This document shows, piece by piece, positions 7,326 to 11,751 of a stretch of 11,751 nt of DNA. The translations under genes were made by a program, and so were the position numbers. Numbering within the stretch: the stretch's first letter is position 1; each line of letters opens with the position of its first letter. The DNA is from SSC4 sp964642445 (GTDB lineage: Bacteria > Chloroflexota > Anaerolineae > SSC4 > Amarolineaceae). The DNA lies in NCBI GenBank assembly GCA_964642445.1, contig CAZXQZ010000150.1, forward strand, positions 1 through 11,751, in the 5' to 3' direction. Below the pieces are notes generated by a model, which worked only from the letters and a program-made list of their open reading frames with translations, was not told where the DNA came from and made no database searches.

Positions 7326-7846
7326 GGCTCATCCTTTCTTTGCGCCGCGCGCACGTGACGCAGGTATAGCATCACCCCACCCAGTCCGGCAACGAGCAGA
7401 AAGATGTACATGGCAAAGTCCGGCCCGACACTGAAGCCCAGTGCGATCTGCAGCAGTGAGCCGGCGGTGAGCAGGATGCCGGAAAAGGCCGCCTTGATCA
7501 GCATGACACCCCCCAGCAGGTATCCGAGCGGACGGCGGCGCCAGATCTGTACGGCCCCAAAAAGCATCACCGGGATGAGAAAGGCCAGGTCGAGCGCGTA
7601 CACCAGTGCAGCCTCCCCAACCTGCTGTGTTCGGATCCCTTGTACGATCATCAGCAGCCACAGCGGTACGAACAGCAGCGTCATCCCCAGGATCCCGGAA
7701 AGCAGACGCACCGGCATGCGGGCGTCGACCCGGCCAGCGAAGTGCGCCAGATCGACACCGGCCAGCAGACCGAGCAGCGCATAAAACGACAGGCCAATTG
7801 CATCAATGACCGGTCTATAGGGGCTCGATGGGCACGTTGTACTCAA
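7322..7846 (-). CDS. Membrane protein with five predicted helices, probable 5'-truncated remnant
   Basis: About 174 residues if the TTG at 7846 is used; the frame stays open upstream to 8053 but that part is Pro/Cys/Arg-rich and looks non-coding. Five hydrophobic segments are visible: around IDAIGLSFYALLGLL, LLSGILGMTLLFVPLWLL, LVYALDLAFLIPVMLF, LGYLLGGVMLIKAAF and MYIFLLVAGLGGVMLYL. A positive RHVRAAQRKDEP tail ends the protein. It resembles the C-terminal half of multi-helix integral membrane proteins of about 250 residues, with the RMPVRLLSG loop and WRRRPLGYLL motif. The N-terminal helices of that family are absent. No ATG/GTG with a ribosome site fits the start. It is coupled by ATGA to the 74-residue gene. 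It may be a decayed gene, or may be expressed as a fragment. Confidence 0.6.
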   Translation of the reverse strand: MSTTCPSSPYRPVIDAIGLSFYALLGLLAGVDLAHFAGRVDARMPVRLLSGILGMTLLFVPLWLLMIVQGIRTQQVGEAALVYALDLAFLIPVMLFGAVQIWRRRPLGYLLGGVMLIKAAFSGILLTAGSLLQIALGFSVGPDFAMYIFLLVAGLGGVMLYLRHVRAAQRKDEP

Positions 7847-7931
7847 TGGACGACAGCTCCAGGGCGGCTGGCATCCAGCTGCGGATCGTGGCCCAGTCGC
7901 GGTGGTCGGCCTCGGGCAGCCAGCTACCCAT
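7815..7931 (-). pseudogene. 38-codon fragment in another frame upstream of the membrane protein
   Basis: From ATG 7931 the minus strand reads a protein-like stretch (MGSWLPEADHRDWATIRSW, then a segment ending EYNVPIEPL) and stops at TAG 7815-7817, inside CCCCTATAG. The composition looks like real protein, unlike the same bases in the membrane-protein frame. Dropping one base in the CCCC run would join it to YRPVIDAIG, the start of the membrane segment. I do not recognise the family. It is either the remains of the original gene start after rearrangement, a sequencing indel, or chance. Confidence 0.3.
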
Positions 7932-7970
7932 GCGAATGGCACTGCTGACTCACCGATTCTACACCTGACC

Positions 7971-8002
7971 AAACAAAAATGGACTACATGATGATGTAGT
8001 CC
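7971..8002 (-). terminator. Rho-independent terminator of the lipoyl/DGC/thioredoxin operon
   Basis: GGACTACAT and ATGTAGTCC (7981-7989 and 7994-8002) form a perfect 9-bp stem with a 4-base loop. On the minus strand the stem is followed at once by ATTTTTGTTT. It lies about 170 bases after the thioredoxin-like stop. A third copy of the arm (ATGTAGTCCGC at 8017-8027) sits just upstream. Confidence 0.6.
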
Positions 8003-8112
8003 GCACGTCCAGGGGCATGTAGTCCGCCGACGACACGTCACTGACTGTACCACGCGCAGCGCGCCGGGGCACGAACGCCCTTACCGGTGAACGCAGCCGC
8101 TGCGCTGAAATC

Positions 8113-8140
8113 GGCATGCCGCCATCATTTTGGCATGCCG
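8113..8140. repeat. Pair of GGCATGCCG palindromic boxes
   Basis: GGCATGCC is self-complementary and occurs twice, at 8113-8120 and 8132-8139, each followed by G, with 11 bases between. The two copies can pair as an 8-bp stem just after the thioredoxin-like gene. There is no T-tract, so it is more likely an RNA-stabilising hairpin or protein site than a terminator. Confidence 0.4.
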
Positions 8141-8174
8141 TGTGCAGCAGGATAAATGTCAACGCTACATGGGC

Positions 8175-8429
8175 CTATGCAGCTACCAGTGCATTGGTAA
8201 CCCACGTGGTCACTTCGGCGACGCTGGGGATGCGCCCGCCGCTGACCAGCTTGCCGTCGATCACGAGGCCGGGCGTGTACAACAGGCCGTATTTTGGATA
8301 ATCTGCCCGGTCGGTCACGTGCTCGATCTCGGCATCGACACCGAGCTGGGCGACTGCGGTGCGCACGTGTTCTTCAACCAGGTGGCAGTTATTGCAGCCG
8401 GGGCCGAGGACTTTGATTTGGATTGGCAT
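8175..8429 (-). CDS. Small thioredoxin/glutaredoxin-like redox protein (CxxC)
   Basis: An 84-residue protein of the TM0996/MTH895-like thioredoxin group ('redox-active disulfide protein 2'). It shows the first strand MPIQIKVLGP, the active site Cys12-Asn-Asn-Cys15, and the cis-Pro loop YTPGLVIDGK (Pro53) that closes the fold. Such proteins exchange thiols and disulfides in the cytoplasm, and family members often sit beside ArsR regulators and metal or arsenic genes. ATG 8429 is preferred: GGAG (8438-8441) lies 8 bases upstream and the family starts here. A further in-frame ATG at 8498 would add 23 residues coded by the intergenic repeat. It is the last gene of the operon, 65 bases after the OsmC-family gene, and the terminator follows. 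Confidence 0.85.
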   Translation of the reverse strand: MPIQIKVLGPGCNNCHLVEEHVRTAVAQLGVDAEIEHVTDRADYPKYGLLYTPGLVIDGKLVSGGRIPSVAEVTTWVTNALVAA

Positions 8430-8440
8430 GTGGTTTTCTC

Positions 8441-8505
8441 CGAATGAACGAATCGCCGTCAACGAATTGTGAACACGAATGAACGAATCGCGAATCACGA
8501 ATCAC
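8441..8505. repeat. ATTCG-rich intergenic repeat, copy A
   Basis: On the minus strand this region reads as iterated ATTCGTGATTCG and ATTCGTTC units. It aligns over about 45 bases with copy B (8939-9000) with about eight to ten differences. It contains the TGA stop codon of the OsmC-family gene (8495-8497), codes its last residues, and ends by forming the CGGAG ribosome site of the thioredoxin-like gene. Confidence 0.75.
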
Positions 8506-8935
8506 GAGTAATCGTAATCGTTGGTTCGATGGTCACTTCACTCGTGACAGAATTTGCGACCAGGCTGTATTTCTGCGCGGCTTCCAGAGCACGTTGGATG
8601 CGCTTCTCATCCGATGTCCGGGTGATAATCTGGGGATAGAGCCGCAGGTGGGTAAACGTCTCGGTGCGGTCCAACTCGATCTGTTTGGTGCCTTCGGCAT
8701 GGCAGGTGTAGCTGACCAGATCGATCTTGAAGCGTTGGCAGGCCCACAAGAACATCATCATGATGCAGGTGTTGACCGCGGCGACGAAGGCATCCTCCGG
8801 GGTCAGCACGCCCGCGTGCCCGTAGGCATCGGGTGGGGCTGAAAACGGCATTTCAGGGCCGTTGCCCATTTCCAGGTGCCCCCAATGCTCGCCGTCCCAG
8901 CGTACGTTGGTCCAATAGGTAGTTGTTTTGCTCAT
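8495..8935 (-). CDS. OsmC/Ohr-family protein lacking the second catalytic cysteine
   Basis: A 146-residue OsmC-fold protein. The family reduces organic hydroperoxides, usually as a dimer with two Cys. Cys57, in the helix AAVNTCIMMMFL, matches the first catalytic Cys. At the second site, where family members usually have a Cys-Pro or Cys-Leu (as in KYCxVSNSV), this protein has KYSLVANSV with Ser124. Two other Cys (66 and 78) are not at the usual place. The protein may use a different reductant, bind a small thiol or fatty molecule, or not be a peroxidase. Its place between the second DGC protein and a CxxC thioredoxin suggests that the neighbours supply electrons or take a sulfur group. Its gaps on both sides are filled by the ATTCG repeat. 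Confidence 0.8.
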   Translation of the reverse strand: MSKTTTYWTNVRWDGEHWGHLEMGNGPEMPFSAPPDAYGHAGVLTPEDAFVAAVNTCIMMMFLWACQRFKIDLVSYTCHAEGTKQIELDRTETFTHLRLYPQIITRTSDEKRIQRALEAAQKYSLVANSVTSEVTIEPTITITRDS

Positions 8936-8938
8936 GTC

Positions 8939-9000
8939 GAATCGATACTCTCAACAAATGCCGCCAACGAATGGTGTGCACGAATAAACGAATCACGAAT
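8939..9000. repeat. ATTCG-rich intergenic repeat, copy B
   Basis: The diverged second copy of the repeat at 8441-8505, in the same orientation. On the minus strand it begins ATTCGTGATTCGTTTATTCG. It contains the TGA stop of the second DGC-domain gene (8993-8995) and fills the 57-base gap to the OsmC-family start. Confidence 0.7.
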
Positions 9001-9715
9001 GATGGCTTGCACCGTACTCCATCCAGGCCCAGTTCAGCGCCGCGGCATACAGTGTTTCCTGGCCAGGGGGTAAGGGGTTGTACAGCTGAACCATCTCCAT
9101 CAGCTGCGGCGACACGCCGTCGCTGGCGCGCTGGCCTTGGGCGTAGGCCTGGTCGAAAATCGCGGTCAGGGCCATGAACTGCACGGTCTGACCGTCGACC
9201 GCGATTGAGGTGACCGGTATGCCGGAGCCACACGCACAGGCTGCTTCGGAGCTGACCCGGGGGGCCGGGGCCAGGTCGATCACTTCACCCTGCCGGCGAC
9301 TCCAGCGCACGGCCAACAGCTCGTCGACCTTGTCCGCCACAGCCGTCGCCAGGGTCGCGACGACCTGTTCGCCATCGGCATCCAGGCGGCGCAGGCCACG
9401 CGGCGTTGGCAAGTCGTTAGCCTGGACGAAGTCGCTGACGACAAAACTGGCAGCCGGCCGGTGGCTGTACAGCTCGGTCGCACGCGCAGCGCAGCGCTGG
9501 TCACAGCCGTCGATCGTGATGGTTGGGTAAAATCTGGCAAACGCCCGGTCACCTTCACCGCCCGCCAGGAACAACGGCAGGCAGATCGTCACTGTTTGCC
9601 CGGGACGGCGCTCCTCCAGGACCTGCAGCGCGGCCAGGCGGCTGACGAATCCTTCGGCCATTTCCTCACCCGAACAGGCGACAATGCCGACTTTCTTCTC
9701 CGGTAAATTGGGCAT
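8993..9715 (-). CDS. DGC-domain cysteine protein with an extra C-terminal domain
   Basis: A 240-residue protein. The first half is a DGC domain, a family of unknown function thought to bind zinc or another metal through conserved Cys: Cys14 (VACSG), Cys45, and the signature TITIDGCDQRC (Cys71, Cys75). A helical link (110-140) follows. From 158 a new segment begins with CACGSG (Cys160, Cys162), then IPVTSIAVDGQTVQFMALT, a short helix and a final YNPLPPGQETLYAAALNWAW. This end looks like a separate small domain and adds two Cys. The start ATG 9715 is 2 bases after the stop of the first DGC gene, with GGGGG 7 bases upstream, so the two are translated together. The two DGC halves are clearly related but diverged. 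Confidence 0.8.
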   Translation of the reverse strand: MPNLPEKKVGIVACSGEEMAEGFVSRLAALQVLEERRPGQTVTICLPLFLAGGEGDRAFARFYPTITIDGCDQRCAARATELYSHRPAASFVVSDFVQANDLPTPRGLRRLDADGEQVVATLATAVADKVDELLAVRWSRRQGEVIDLAPAPRVSSEAACACGSGIPVTSIAVDGQTVQFMALTAIFDQAYAQGQRASDGVSPQLMEMVQLYNPLPPGQETLYAAALNWAWMEYGASHHS

Positions 9716-9717
9716 GG

Positions 9718-10176
9718 TTACACCCCCTTCGCCGCGGGCAGGGTGTTACGCTCACCCGGGGTCGCTGCGGCCTCAGTTGCGCGATCGACCACGGCGGCGG
9801 CTTCTTCAGCAATGCATTGGGCCAGGGCCAGCCCACCCTCGTTCAACTGCTGGATACCCTGGGGCTTGAGGTGGCGGTGACGACGGTAGACGTTCAGGAC
9901 CTGGAAGTTCTCGATGACCACGGCGCCGGCGTCGCTGACGTTCTTGCGTGCGCATTCCAGGTTACAGCCGTCGATCGTAATCGTCGGGCACCCCTGCAGG
10001 CGTGCCTTGAGTGCCTCATCCCCCAAAACCACCAACGACAGCGGCACCAGCTCCACCTGCGCAGGCCGCAAGTCCTCGGCGAGCACGTACGCCGCCTCTC
10101 GCGTCACCGTGCCATACGTTTTACCAATCCCCGAACACGGCACCACCAAGACCCGCTCCCACCTCGCGTTTTCCAT
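9718..10176 (-). CDS. DGC-domain cysteine protein (putative metal/zinc binding)
   Basis: A 152-residue protein of the DGC domain family. Four Cys are placed as the family expects: Cys14 in VPCSGIGKTYG, Cys63 in QGCPTITIDGC, then Cys71 and Cys75 (DGCNLEC). The C-terminus (130-152) is Ala-rich and probably loose. The biochemical role of the family is not established; the Cys layout suggests metal or sulfur binding. ATG 10176 is preceded by GGAG, 6 bases away, provided by the heptamer repeat at 10180-10201. The gene begins 17 bases after the GcvH-like gene and its stop is 2 bases before the second DGC gene. The tight packing implies that lipoyl carrier and both DGC proteins are made together. 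Confidence 0.8.
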   Translation of the reverse strand: MENARWERVLVVPCSGIGKTYGTVTREAAYVLAEDLRPAQVELVPLSLVVLGDEALKARLQGCPTITIDGCNLECARKNVSDAGAVVIENFQVLNVYRRHRHLKPQGIQQLNEGGLALAQCIAEEAAAVVDRATEAAATPGERNTLPAAKGV

Positions 10177-10179
10177 TAT

Positions 10180-10201
10180 CTACTCCGTACTCCCTACTCC
10201 C
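10180..10201. repeat. Short copy of the CTCCSTA heptamer repeat
   Basis: About three units (CTCCGTA, CTCCCTA, CTCCC) of the repeat found at 1231-1297. It fills the gap between the GcvH-like gene and the first DGC gene. It contains the TAG stop codon of the former (10194-10196) and the GGAG ribosome site of the latter (10183-10186). Confidence 0.8.
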
Positions 10202-10643
10202 CCGCCTCCGCCCGCATCACCTCAAAATAGGCTGCGGCGTCGAGCAGGTTAGCCCGATCCCGTTCCCAATTAGCCAACTGCACCTCAACCAGCCAGCCCG
10301 CGCCGTAGGGGTCCTGGTTGATCAACTCCGGTGCATCGTCGAGGGCCGGATTGACGCGTAGGATGCTTCCTGTCACCGGTGAAGGCACCTCCAGGTCGAT
10401 CTTGACTGTCTCCAGGCTGCCGATCTCACCTCCCTGCACGACAGCGCTGCCAGAAGAGAGCATTTCGACGAACGCAATGTCACCGCTGGACTGCTGCCGA
10501 AAGTCGCTGAGACCCACCCGGGCGGTGCCTGTGCTGCGCTCTATCGCGACCCAAATGCCGGCCCGGTTGTACCAGAGGCCGCTTTTGACACGAAACGTGA
10601 ATTTGTCGATGAACAGTTCGCGATATTCTTCCAGATCGGACAC
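10194..10643 (-). CDS. GcvH-like lipoyl-carrier protein
   Basis: A 149-residue biotin/lipoyl-fold protein aligned with glycine cleavage H protein. GLSDFRQQSSGDIAFVEM matches the H-protein core, the lipoyl-lysine is Lys81 in GSLETVKIDL, and PSPVTGSILRVN plus LINQDPYGAGWLVEV complete the fold. The N-terminal 25 residues (with FRVKSGLWYN) and the last 25 residues differ from housekeeping H proteins, which are about 125-130 residues. No gcvP or gcvT lies near. Related lipoate-binding proteins act as sulfur carriers in the sHdr sulfur-oxidation pathway, so this may carry a thiol or sulfur group rather than a glycine methylamine; that is inference. The start is GTG 10643 with a strong AAGGAGA 10 bases upstream. 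It follows arsR by 45 bases. Confidence 0.85.
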   Translation of the reverse strand: MSDLEEYRELFIDKFTFRVKSGLWYNRAGIWVAIERSTGTARVGLSDFRQQSSGDIAFVEMLSSGSAVVQGGEIGSLETVKIDLEVPSPVTGSILRVNPALDDAPELINQDPYGAGWLVEVQLANWERDRANLLDAAAYFEVMRAEAGE

Positions 10644-10688
10644 GTTGGTTGTATCTCCTTGACGTTGTTCGCAGCTTGACGGCAGACC

Positions 10689-11048
10689 TCAGCCAGGCTG
10701 AACCGGGGTCGAGATGGCGCACTGCGGGCAGGGACAGCCCACCAGTGGACGCGCATCGTCTCTGTTGGTGGGTACGGGGCCCAGCACAACGGCCAGCAGT
10801 GCTATGGCTTCAGGATCGGTCACGCGATAATAGACATTTTGTCCCTCTTTGCGATCGTTCACCAATCCCTCACTGCGCAAAATGGCAAGCTGCTGCGAGA
10901 TGTATGGCTGTGGCCGGTGCAGGACAGTCTCCAGGTGACAGACACACTCGGCATGACGGCGCAGAAGATCGAGTATGTGCAAACGCACGGGGTGTGACAG
11001 GACTCGCATGAGATTGGCCATTCGGTCGTAACGGTCGGTTACCTTCAT
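10689..11048 (-). CDS. ArsR/SmtB-family metal- or redox-sensing repressor
   Basis: A 119-residue winged-helix regulator from ATG 11048. The core reads MRVLSHPVRLHILDLL, then the recognition helix YISQQLAILRSEGLV and wing EGQNVYYRV. Cys35 and Cys37 lie in ECVCHLE, the position of the ArsR-type metalloid site (ELCVCDL in classical ArsR). A C-terminal CPCPQC (Cys105, 107, 110) could add metal ligands or a disulfide switch. Proteins of this family leave their operator when they bind As, Cd, Zn or react with sulfur species. The frame opens further to ATG 11117; I chose 11048 because GAGG sits 5 bases upstream and the homologous core begins soon after. It leads the operon with the GcvH-like gene and probably regulates it. 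Confidence 0.85.
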   Translation of the reverse strand: MKVTDRYDRMANLMRVLSHPVRLHILDLLRRHAECVCHLETVLHRPQPYISQQLAILRSEGLVNDRKEGQNVYYRVTDPEAIALLAVVLGPVPTNRDDARPLVGCPCPQCAISTPVQPG

Positions 11049-11113
11049 TGCGTCCTCGATGTCGCGCATGATCGGTTGTGCCCGCTCCCATCCACTCAGC
11101 AACGTATGCCAGT

Positions 11114-11183
11114 TCATATGCAACCGGCTGCATGTATTCTAGGCATATTCAGGATTCTGCATATGATGCCCGTCATATCGGGC
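11114..11183. promoter_or_regulatory. Promoter/operator region upstream of the ArsR operon
   Basis: An AT-rich island in GC-rich DNA with four CATAT boxes (11115-11119, 11144-11148, 11160-11164, 11174-11178). The last is the centre of a perfect inverted repeat GCCCG/CGGGC (11168-11172 and 11179-11183). ATGCA/TGCAT also flank a 6-base spacer near 11117-11133. TAGAAT on the minus strand (11136-11141) could be the -10 box; its -35 is poor, which fits a regulated promoter. This is where an autorepressing ArsR would be expected to bind. Confidence 0.45.
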
Positions 11184-11293
11184 GACCCGAGAAGCTGGGT
11201 GGGAGGCTCACGCCCGGGTGCGAAGATCGCGCAGCGGGTCCTATTTTCAGGTGATCTGGTTCGGTGGCTGAGGAGGAGAGGATTCGGCAACAA

Positions 11294-11323
11294 CAAAGGC
11301 GCGAGAAATTTCTCGCGCCTTTG
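11294..11323 (-). terminator. Perfect 30-bp palindrome, terminator of the cold-shock gene
   Basis: CAAAGGCGCGAGAAA is followed by its exact reverse complement, a 15+15 palindrome with no spacer. On the minus strand the stem is followed by TTGTTG. It lies 27 bases after the cold-shock stop codon. A smaller hairpin GAGCGG/CCGCTC (11336-11351) overlaps that stop codon. Confidence 0.65.
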
Positions 11324-11349
11324 AGTCAACCGACCGAGCGGTGAACCGC

Positions 11350-11562
11350 TCAGGCCATCACGACGACGTTGCTGGCCTGCAGGCCCTTGGGGCCACGCTC
11401 GACTGTGAATTCGACCCGCTGGCCCTCGGCGAGGGAGCGGTAACCGTCCAACTGCAGGGCGGAGTAATGAACGAAGACATCATCGCCACCTTGCTGGGAG
11501 ATGAAACCATAGCCTTTGGTGGCATTGAACCACTTGACGGTGCCTTGTACTCGTTGCGACAT
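11350..11562 (-). CDS. csp: Cold-shock domain protein (CspA family)
   Basis: A 70-residue single cold-shock domain, the usual length. It opens with GTVKWFNATKGYGFI, which contains the RNP1 motif (KGYGFI), followed by RNP2 DVFVHYSAL; both bind single-stranded RNA or DNA through aromatic residues. The rest (YRSLAEGQRVEFTVERGPKG) is the canonical five-strand barrel. The protein acts as an RNA chaperone or antiterminator in cold or stress, or as a constitutive nucleic-acid binder. The start ATG 11562 has only a weak ribosome site. A strong promoter lies far upstream, giving a leader of about 137 bases, as in cold-inducible csp mRNAs. It is monocistronic: its own terminator separates it from the ArsR operon. 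Confidence 0.95.
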   Translation of the reverse strand: MSQRVQGTVKWFNATKGYGFISQQGGDDVFVHYSALQLDGYRSLAEGQRVEFTVERGPKGLQASNVVVMA

Positions 11563-11588
11563 GATCGTACTTCTTGTTCCTTCTTACT

Positions 11589-11616
11589 AAAATTGAAATG
11601 ACATAGGAAAATTGAA
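11589..11616. repeat. Direct repeat AAAATTGAA in the csp leader
   Basis: AAAATTGAA occurs at 11589-11597 and 11608-11616, 19 bases apart. On the minus strand the csp leader therefore carries two TTCAATTTT boxes in an AT-rich stretch close to the start codon. They may be a single-stranded binding site or only composition. Confidence 0.4.
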
Positions 11617-11705
11617 GGGCAAACTTCCGGAAAAAAAAGCAGCCACCAAAGAACTGGCGACTACTCAGCAACCGAATAGATACTGCCTTTGTCCTACGGG
11701 TCATG

Positions 11706-11734
11706 ACTGTACCACGAGGCAGGGGTTCTGTCAA
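11706..11734 (-). promoter_or_regulatory. Sigma70-type promoter of the cold-shock gene
   Basis: On the minus strand a perfect TTGACA (11729-11734) is followed after 17 bases by TACAGT (11706-11711, 4 of 6 to consensus), with TGG directly before it as an extended -10. Transcription should begin near 11699, leaving about 137 bases of leader before ATG 11562. Confidence 0.65.
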
Positions 11735-11751
11735 ATTGGAGCATGGTGCGC

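Noticed and set aside
8042..8054. 13-base match with the csp promoter (TGACTGTACCACG also at 11704-11716), possible second promoter
   Set aside because: About one such match is expected by chance in a window of this size, and no good -35 lies at the right distance at the first site.
8430..8498. 23-residue N-terminal extension of the thioredoxin-like protein
   Set aside because: It is coded by the ATTCG repeat, and a good ribosome site precedes the ATG at 8429.
10689..11123. ArsR start at 11123 or 11117
   Set aside because: Those starts lack a ribosome site and would run through part of the putative operator; they remain possible but are less likely than 11048.
11480..11734. Minus-strand frame of 84 codons over the csp leader
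   Set aside because: It overlaps the csp promoter, leader and coding region in another frame and has no recognisable features.

Overview
The window looks like a piece of a GC-rich bacterial chromosome. The mix of a WS/DGAT-type acyltransferase, a compact DNA polymerase III alpha subunit, small lineage-type hypothetical proteins and short heptamer-type intergenic repeats suggests a filamentous or anaerobic Chloroflexota relative. That assignment is an inference from gene style, not from a marker gene. There are no rRNAs, tRNAs, CRISPR arrays or transposase genes.

Left part (1-2694, all on the minus strand): the start of an exported Ig-like-domain protein that runs off the left edge and has a good sigma70-type promoter; a HAD-family hydrolase; and a wax ester synthase/diacylglycerol acyltransferase. 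A tandem heptamer repeat fills the gap between the last two genes. The gap 2695-2999 holds a branched hairpin and a 67-bp element with 19-bp inverted ends and a 3-bp TTA duplication, which resembles a miniature insertion element.

Centre (3000-8053): a 1032-residue DNA polymerase III alpha subunit on the plus strand overlaps by 11 bp with a convergent aminoglycoside-phosphotransferase-fold kinase. Upstream of the kinase on the minus strand lie a 74-residue protein of unknown function and, coupled to it by ATGA, a five-helix membrane protein that appears to have lost its N-terminal half.

Right part (7971-11123, all minus): the most interesting region. An apparent operon runs ArsR-type regulator, GcvH-like lipoyl carrier, DGC-domain cysteine protein, second DGC-domain protein with an extra C-terminal domain, OsmC-family protein, small CxxC thioredoxin-like protein, then a Rho-independent terminator. 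No glycine cleavage partner genes (gcvP, gcvT) are present. The set reads as a thiol, sulfur or metal-stress module built round a lipoyl protein. Repeats occupy three of the gaps inside or next to its genes and supply stop codons and some ribosome-binding sites. A cold-shock protein gene with a strong promoter, a long AT-rich leader and a palindromic terminator closes the window.
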